This document shows positions 59,462-64,000 of a DNA stretch of 64,000 nt, one piece after another; the stretch's first letter is position 1, and every line of letters begins with the position of its first letter. The notes under the pieces were generated by a model that was given only the letters and a program-made list of their open reading frames with translations, did no database searches and was not told the DNA's origin. The stretch is taken from the NCBI GenBank assembly GCA_038534295.1, contig JBCAXA010000001.1, positions 1,364,001 to 1,428,000 on the forward strand, written 5' to 3'. The stretch is from JBCAXA01 sp038534295. GTDB taxonomy: Bacteria > Pseudomonadota > Gammaproteobacteria > Steroidobacterales > Woeseiaceae. A program made the translations under genes and the position numbers.

Positions 59462-60217
59462 ATGCTACCGACCGCCGAGCCGCCGTCGATTCTCATAGTG
59501 GAAGACGAAGACGCCATTCGCGGCGTACTTACGTTTACGTTGTCGCGCAGCGGCTACTTCGTATCGGAGGCGAGCGATTGCGCGACCGCTCGCGATCAGA
59601 TCGAGGGCCGCATGCCAGACCTCGTGGTTCTTGACTGGATGCTGCCGGACTCGCCGGGGATCGAGCTACTGCGCGAGTTGCGACGCAATCCGCGCACGCG
59701 ACAGCTGCCTGTCGTCATCCTGACGGCTAAGTCGGAGGAAGCCGACAAAATTACGGGACTGAAGAGCGGCGCCGACGACTACGTCACGAAGCCGTTTTCC
59801 CGTCAGGAGTTGCTGTTGCGCATCGAAGCGGTCCTGCGCCGCTGCCAAACGTCGCGGGAATCGGAGCGACTCGAGTTCGGCAAGCTCACGCTGGATTCAG
59901 TGAGCTACCGCGCCACGATTGACGGTCGCGAGCTGAATCTCGGTCGGGTTGAATTTCGCCTGCTGCGTTTCCTGATGTCGAATCCGGACCGCGTGTTCAG
60001 CCGAGCCCAGCTGCTCGACAAAGTCTGGCAAACCTCCGGCCACGTCGAGGAACGTACCGTCGACGTGCACATCATGCGGATTCGATCAGCGCTCGGACGC
60101 TCGAAATATGCAAGCTGTATCCAAACTGTTCGCGGTTTGGGGTACCGGTTTGCACCCACCGTGCTGCTTGAAGCGAACGAGGCTACGCCCGTTCGCACCA
60201 GCGCCGGCCAAACCTAG
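59462..60217 (+). CDS. OmpR/PhoB-type response regulator without an adjacent kinase
   Basis: 251 residues. Receiver domain (about 9-125): acidic pair Glu14/Asp15, phosphorylated Asp58 (LVVLDWMLPD), Thr88 and Lys110 are all present. A winged-helix effector domain (about 138-235) has NLGRVEFRLLRFLMSNPDRVFSR (shortened), VDVHIMRIRSAL and VRGLGYRF. Closest to PhoB by eye. No PhoR-type histidine kinase is next to it, and the next gene encodes a secreted protein. It diverges from the PEP-CTERM/PstS-like operon and is the likely local regulator. Confidence 0.88.
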   Translation: MLPTAEPPSILIVEDEDAIRGVLTFTLSRSGYFVSEASDCATARDQIEGRMPDLVVLDWMLPDSPGIELLRELRRNPRTRQLPVVILTAKSEEADKITGLKSGADDYVTKPFSRQELLLRIEAVLRRCQTSRESERLEFGKLTLDSVSYRATIDGRELNLGRVEFRLLRFLMSNPDRVFSRAQLLDKVWQTSGHVEERTVDVHIMRIRSALGRSKYASCIQTVRGLGYRFAPTVLLEANEATPVRTSAGQT

Positions 60218-60244
60218 CTACGCCCGCAAGAGGAGATTGTTGCG

Positions 60245-61450
60245 ATGAAAAGACTCGCAGTGCTGAGCTGTGTGTTGATTTTGAGCACCGCCAGCGCCGA
60301 CGAGCGCCAGGCAACCGACGGCTTCGACGGCACCGCCGTCCAAGCGGCTGAACAGCTCACCGACGCATTCCGTAACGAATTCGCCGCCGGCGCTGAATCG
60401 CCAGCGTTTGCGCAGACGGTTCGGCTACCGACCGCCGATACCCGCCATGGACCGGCGTTGCTGGGCGCCGCTATCAACGACAGCCGCTTGTACCTCGCAC
60501 AGCTGGCCGGTCAGGGCGTCGAGCGAATTGCGGTACGCTTTGCGTATCCGATGTTTGCGGACGCCGCGGTCCGTATCGACGAGTACCGCTACTATTACTC
60601 TCGGTTGCGGCGATTCTTAAATTTTCACGGCATGGAATTCATTGCCGTACTGAGCGTGCAGCCCTATGACGCCGATTATCTGCGAGGCCTGCCGACCACT
60701 TCTGAGTGCACAGTCGAAACCGCCGGGCGGATTGCCGAACTCGCAGACGCGGTCACGACGAATATTCGACCGGACTATTTTCTGATCGATCTCAGGCCGT
60801 CTACCTTGGGGCGGACGAAGGGCTGCGAGGCGCTCGCAACCGCAGACGGGGCGGCCGCGCTCGTAAGCGCAACGCTCGCAAGCATCACTGAGCAAGTGTC
60901 GGATGCACGAGTGGGCATCATGGTTGATATCTCGCAGGACGCGCGGTTCTTGGAAACGGTTCTCGCCGCCGACGGCGATCACTTCATTGCCGCGTCCACG
61001 TTGAACGCGCCGGTAGACCCGGTGGCAATGTTGGCGGACCTAGAAAAAGTACGGCAGCGCGCGGAAACGGCAAACCGCGAATTTGCGATTGGCGAGTGGT
61101 GGCTGCGCAAATCCGAACGCGGCGACGGCGGACTACCGGCCGACCTGGCGGCGGCACTGCTAGCGGACACGGCGTCTGTCTGGCGAGTAGCTGATGCGTG
61201 GCTGTCGAATTACGGCGCGCATCTCGAGACCAGCGATGCCGTGCTGTTTGCTGTGCTGCACGAAACTGACCTTTTAATAGGCGCCTACCTCGACAGCGAC
61301 GAATACGTCGGTCCAGACGACGCTAACCCGTTCAACGTTACCGCGGAATTTTCGTTGGGCGATCGGACGCGATTGCGCAACAAATCGAAGGCGCTTCGCG
61401 AACAGCGCCAGCGCGACTATCAGAAACAGCAGCGCAACGCTGCTAACTAA
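60245..61450 (+). CDS. Secreted protein, probable TIM-barrel glycosidase-like fold
   Basis: 401 residues, ATG with AGAGGAG upstream and 27 bp after the PhoB-like gene, so probably co-transcribed. A signal peptide ends near ASA (about 18). The arrangement of strands such as VERIAVRFAYPMF, MEFIAVLSVQP, YFLIDLRPSTLG, RVGIMVDISQD and FAIGEWWLRKSE recalls a beta/alpha barrel of the glycosidase type. Conserved acidic residues at strand ends (Asp in FLIDLRP, Glu in IGEWW) could be catalytic. I cannot name the family. It might act on the polysaccharide of the PEP-CTERM matrix. Confidence 0.6.
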   Translation: MKRLAVLSCVLILSTASADERQATDGFDGTAVQAAEQLTDAFRNEFAAGAESPAFAQTVRLPTADTRHGPALLGAAINDSRLYLAQLAGQGVERIAVRFAYPMFADAAVRIDEYRYYYSRLRRFLNFHGMEFIAVLSVQPYDADYLRGLPTTSECTVETAGRIAELADAVTTNIRPDYFLIDLRPSTLGRTKGCEALATADGAAALVSATLASITEQVSDARVGIMVDISQDARFLETVLAADGDHFIAASTLNAPVDPVAMLADLEKVRQRAETANREFAIGEWWLRKSERGDGGLPADLAAALLADTASVWRVADAWLSNYGAHLETSDAVLFAVLHETDLLIGAYLDSDEYVGPDDANPFNVTAEFSLGDRTRLRNKSKALREQRQRDYQKQQRNAAN

Positions 61451-61636
61451 GCGGTCGACCGTAGCCGCAGCGACAGTGGTCGGTCATGCGGTCAGGCCGT
61501 TGGGCCGTTGCTGACGTCTGATTTGTGGAGACGATCGGTTGAGGTAGCGGTGTTGATCGCGCAATCGGCCATGAGGTTAAGCGCCGCCAATTGCCTCTCT
61601 GACGGCAGCCGCTGCTCGGACGTCAGGCACAAAAAA

Positions 61637-61663
61637 AGCCGCGTCACGAGAAGTGACACGGCT
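61637..61663 (-). terminator. Rho-independent terminator of the second PEP-CTERM gene
   Basis: On the minus strand an 11-bp stem (one G-U pair) with a 5-nt loop is followed by seven T, about 30 bp after the stop codon at 61693. In the other direction it may also end the transcript of the secreted barrel protein. Confidence 0.85.
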
Positions 61664-61692
61664 CTTCGATACGTTCGATTGCGAGGCTGCGA

Positions 61693-62355
61693 TTACGCGC
61701 GGCGGCGAACGACCCGCAACAAGCCGAGGCCTGACAGCAACAGCCAAACGGCGGCAGGAACCGGCACCGGCGTTAGCTGCACCAGCCAGTCGTCGGTGGA
61801 GTTCTGCGCCCCCGGTTGCTCAACCCAGCCACGGCCGACCAGCGGTCCACAATCTGGGCGACTGCCACAGCGATAGTCATCGCCGAGAGCGGTGAACGCC
61901 ATGCCGTCTTTCAGCTCAGAGATGAACGTGAATTGAGCGGCACCGTAGAGACCTTGATCGGCCATTGGTACATCTAGCGTCAGGACGCCGGCCGTTGCGA
62001 AAAAGCCGCCGTTCGGACCGCCAACCACGGTGACACCGGTCAGGTCATGCGTCACGGTCCAGAGATTGCCGGTTTCATTGTTGTAGAGCGTGCCGGCAAT
62101 AGTTGCGGTCGTACCGCCGTTCCACGTCAGCGTAACGGACGCGGCACCGGTTTCTACGCTGAAGGTCGGTCCCTGCCCGGCGGGCGGACTCAGAATATCG
62201 GTACGCAGGCCGTATGGCGGCGGCGAGATCGCACCGTCCGGATGATCGAGCAGAAAATACACGCCAGGGGTGACGGCAGTCGCGTATGCGCTGCTGGCGA
62301 ACGCCATCATGGCGAAAGCTATAGCAGCTTGGCGTAACGTCTTCGTAACGTTCAC
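61693..62355 (-). CDS. Second VPLPA/PEP-CTERM exosortase substrate
   Basis: 220 residues from GTG at 62355, which has GAGG eight bases upstream; the TTG at 62361 is only two bases from the same site. A signal peptide ends SSAYA (about 26). The C-terminus is VPVPAAVWLLLSGLGLL then RVVRRRA, the VPLPA-type PEP-CTERM signal. The mature part (about 190 residues) is beta-rich with DYRCGSRPDCG in the middle. It has its own terminator and a 200-bp upstream gap. It is likely exported, processed by exosortase and attached to the surface or matrix. Confidence 0.82.
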   Translation of the reverse strand: MNVTKTLRQAAIAFAMMAFASSAYATAVTPGVYFLLDHPDGAISPPPYGLRTDILSPPAGQGPTFSVETGAASVTLTWNGGTTATIAGTLYNNETGNLWTVTHDLTGVTVVGGPNGGFFATAGVLTLDVPMADQGLYGAAQFTFISELKDGMAFTALGDDYRCGSRPDCGPLVGRGWVEQPGAQNSTDDWLVQLTPVPVPAAVWLLLSGLGLLRVVRRRA

Positions 62356-62517
62356 AGACAAAGCCTCAAGGTAAACGGGTGGGAGAGGACAACGTGCTCA
62401 GAGTGCCGTCGATTCATAAAAATACTGTGAATTCGGGATGAAAACTCCGCCACCCGATGCGCATTGGCGATACTTATATATAAGTCCGTGCCATGCCCGC
62501 CTGACGAGCAAAAAAAA

Positions 62518-62537
62518 AGCCCCGCGTGAGCGGGGCT
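62518..62537. terminator. Bidirectional terminator after the TonB-dependent receptor
   Basis: Perfect 8-bp GC stem (62518-62525 with 62530-62537), loop GTGA. On the minus strand it is followed by a T-run from the A-tract at 62510-62518, 31 bp after the receptor stop; on the plus strand TTTC follows. Confidence 0.88.
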
Positions 62538-62567
62538 TTCATTGAGGTCTTGGCAGAGCCGATCGGC

Positions 62568-64000
62568 TTACAGGAACTGGTACTGGAAGCTGATCGCAAA
62601 GGTCGAGCCCGGGTCCTCTTCAAAGGTCACAACGCCATTGCGCTCGATCGTGATTTCTTCACCGAGGATATTCTGCAATTTCCCTTTGACCTGGATGTTG
62701 TCGGTCGGATACCACGTGTAAATGATGTCCATCGAGTTGAACGGCTGCTCAAACTCGTCCGGATCACCGTTACGACCGGCGAGGTAAAGCCGTTCGTCAA
62801 ACACGTTGTAGGCCAGCGACGCACTGTGCTTGGCGTCGTTCGAATCGAAACCGAGCTGCAGGTTGACGACAAAGTCCGACGCCCCGGCCAGTTTGCGGGT
62901 CGGATTGGTCGGCGCATCGGCGTTCGGACCGGCGACGATCTCCGAGTCCTGAACGGTGATGTTGCCTTGGATGAAAAACGGCGAGAACGCCTCACCAAGG
63001 AACGACAGATCCTTCAGCGCTTCGACCTCAACCCCGAGGACTTCGGCCGATTCGGCGTTGACGATTTCCCGGCCGCGGCCAGTGTCGGATACCGCCGTGG
63101 CAAAGAACTCAATCGGATCCTCGATGTCCTTGTAGAACGCCGTGACCGTCAGGTTGTCGCCGTTGTCGAAGAACCACTCACCGCGAACATCGAAGTTCGA
63201 TACCGAGGCCGGTCGCACCGACGGATCTCCGTCGACGAGGTCACCGGTCACCGGATCGATATAGCTCGCATCGGTGATTTCACGCAGGTCCGGTCGTACC
63301 GCCGTCTCGCTGTAGCCAAAGCGTAGCTGGAAGGTCTCTGCCCACCAGCTCGTCATGTACGTAACAGCGACGGCCGGATACAGATCGTCATCCTGGAACG
63401 AACCCGCTTCGAGAACGTCCGGATCGGTGGTGATCTGCGGGTTCGTTTCGCTGAAGCCAAACGGGTTCCAGTCGACCGCGACCTGACGATAGTCCTCGAA
63501 TCGCGCACCGACGGCGACACGCCACGTGTCGTTCCAGGTCCAGTCAACGTTACCGAAGAAAGCGTCGGTGATCGTTGCCGCGATGTAGCTCTGGTTGTCC
63601 GTACCCTGGAGATCGAAGATGAAATCGTTGTCCGGGTTGCTGACGCTGGACGTAGAGAACACCTGCTCGAGCGGGCTCGACAGAAAGCCCGTGTCGGTTG
63701 GTGAGTTCGGACCTAGGCTAAACAGCGACTGCTGGAACGTGCGGCTCTTGCGATCGTTCTGATAACCGAACGACAGCGCAATGGTGTTGGTGTCGGTGGA
63801 GATCGGAATCGTCGCCTTCCACGCGTAGCTTTCAACGTCATCGTCGAGATCGAGGAATCCGTAGTCGGCAGCACGGTTGTCGAGTGCAACCGCCGAGCTT
63901 TGCACGGCACCGGTAACCGGATCGGTGACGGTGTTGGCGCTGATGACCACCCGATTCGGGATGTCGGTACGCGCTGCAGAATCGGAAAAGAACCACGAAA
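62568..64000 (-). CDS. TonB-dependent receptor, N-terminal part outside the window
   Basis: The frame is open to the right edge (SWFFSDSAARTDIPNRVVIS continues upstream of the apparent GTG at 63950), so the gene is truncated at 5'. About 477 residues of the beta-barrel are visible. Typical late-barrel features are LRFGYSETAVRPDLREIT (the conserved TBDR barrel phrase), ISFQYQFL at the C-terminus and many alternating aromatic strands. TonB-dependent receptors import siderophores, vitamins or oligosaccharides. No plug or TonB box is visible here. Whether it uses the TonB at 41512-42180 is open. Confidence 0.9.
   Translation of the reverse strand, partial: SWFFSDSAARTDIPNRVVISANTVTDPVTGAVQSSAVALDNRAADYGFLDLDDDVESYAWKATIPISTDTNTIALSFGYQNDRKSRTFQQSLFSLGPNSPTDTGFLSSPLEQVFSTSSVSNPDNDFIFDLQGTDNQSYIAATITDAFFGNVDWTWNDTWRVAVGARFEDYRQVAVDWNPFGFSETNPQITTDPDVLEAGSFQDDDLYPAVAVTYMTSWWAETFQLRFGYSETAVRPDLREITDASYIDPVTGDLVDGDPSVRPASVSNFDVRGEWFFDNGDNLTVTAFYKDIEDPIEFFATAVSDTGRGREIVNAESAEVLGVEVEALKDLSFLGEAFSPFFIQGNITVQDSEIVAGPNADAPTNPTRKLAGASDFVVNLQLGFDSNDAKHSASLAYNVFDERLYLAGRNGDPDEFEQPFNSMDIIYTWYPTDNIQVKGKLQNILGEEITIERNGVVTFEEDPGSTFAISFQYQFL

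Noticed and set aside
59176..59634. Open frame of 152 codons overlapping the PhoB-like gene start
   Set aside because: Atypical composition, no ribosome site, and overlap of a well-supported gene in another frame.
62478..62492. Sigma-54 promoter for the second PEP-CTERM gene
   Set aside because: The -24 part TGGCACG is perfect, but at the right distance there is TATA and not GC.
1..64000. tRNA, rRNA, insertion sequence, integrase or phage genes
   Set aside because: None recognised on either strand in coding regions or gaps.

Overview
The window reads as chromosomal DNA of a high-GC Gram-negative bacterium. Outer-membrane systems are abundant: a TonB-dependent receptor, a two-partner secretion pair, an OmpA-type barrel, porins and a TorF-like channel. 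Together with PEP-CTERM/VPLPA sorting signals, the TPR lipoprotein PrsT and GlyGly-CTERM-like tails they suggest a proteobacterium, most likely a gammaproteobacterium. This is inferred from gene families; there is no rRNA marker in the window. I found no tRNA, rRNA, CRISPR array, insertion sequence or phage gene.

Region 1 (1-5588) is a tight plus-strand operon that looks catabolic. It encodes two VOC-fold proteins, a zinc-independent medium-chain reductase, a spinster-type MFS transporter, an alpha/beta hydrolase whose nucleophile position is His instead of Ser, and a DUF72 protein. Region 2 (5684-13078) is one 2464-residue surface protein. It joins a glycine-rich head, a DUF11-like domain, about 3.8 kb of calcium-binding type-3 repeats with an exact 288-bp (96-residue) higher-order period, an internal GlyGly-CTERM-like segment, and an OmpA-like barrel with an OmpA peptidoglycan-binding domain.

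Region 3 (13141-18627) holds a pectin-acetylesterase/Notum-like enzyme and an Anbu-proteasome locus: Anbu, a zinc-ribbon metallopeptidase, an alpha-E protein and a circularly permuted ATP-grasp. The transglutaminase usually found with it is absent here. Region 4 (18838-26950) has a secreted orphan protein, two adjacent membrane TPR regulators (one with a degenerate class III cyclase domain, one with a CadC/OmpR winged helix), an MddA-type methanethiol methyltransferase and small membrane proteins. Region 5 (27153-34519) has a Rieske-ThDP enzyme fusion, an IorAB-type molybdenum hydroxylase, a TorF-like porin behind a good sigma-54/NtrC-type promoter, an F420-dependent-NADP-reductase-fold protein and a small polytopic membrane protein.

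Region 6 (34494-62355) is the most striking. Nearly 25 kb is transcribed leftward from a sigma-54-like promoter near 59160: a VPLPA-CTERM protein, a PstS-like binding protein, a TpsB transporter behind a stem-loop plus terminator, a 3367-residue TpsA adhesin ending in a Cys pair, a DUF2341-LamG-ExbB fusion, ExbD, TonB, a large porin and a periplasmic coiled-coil protein. PrsT and a GlyGly-CTERM-like protein follow. A PhoB-like regulator diverges from the promoter region. I infer a cell-surface adhesion or matrix system in which a dedicated Ton motor is genetically tied to two-partner secretion and to the PEP-CTERM sorting machinery. The exosortase itself is not in the window. The right edge (62568-64000) is a truncated TonB-dependent receptor.
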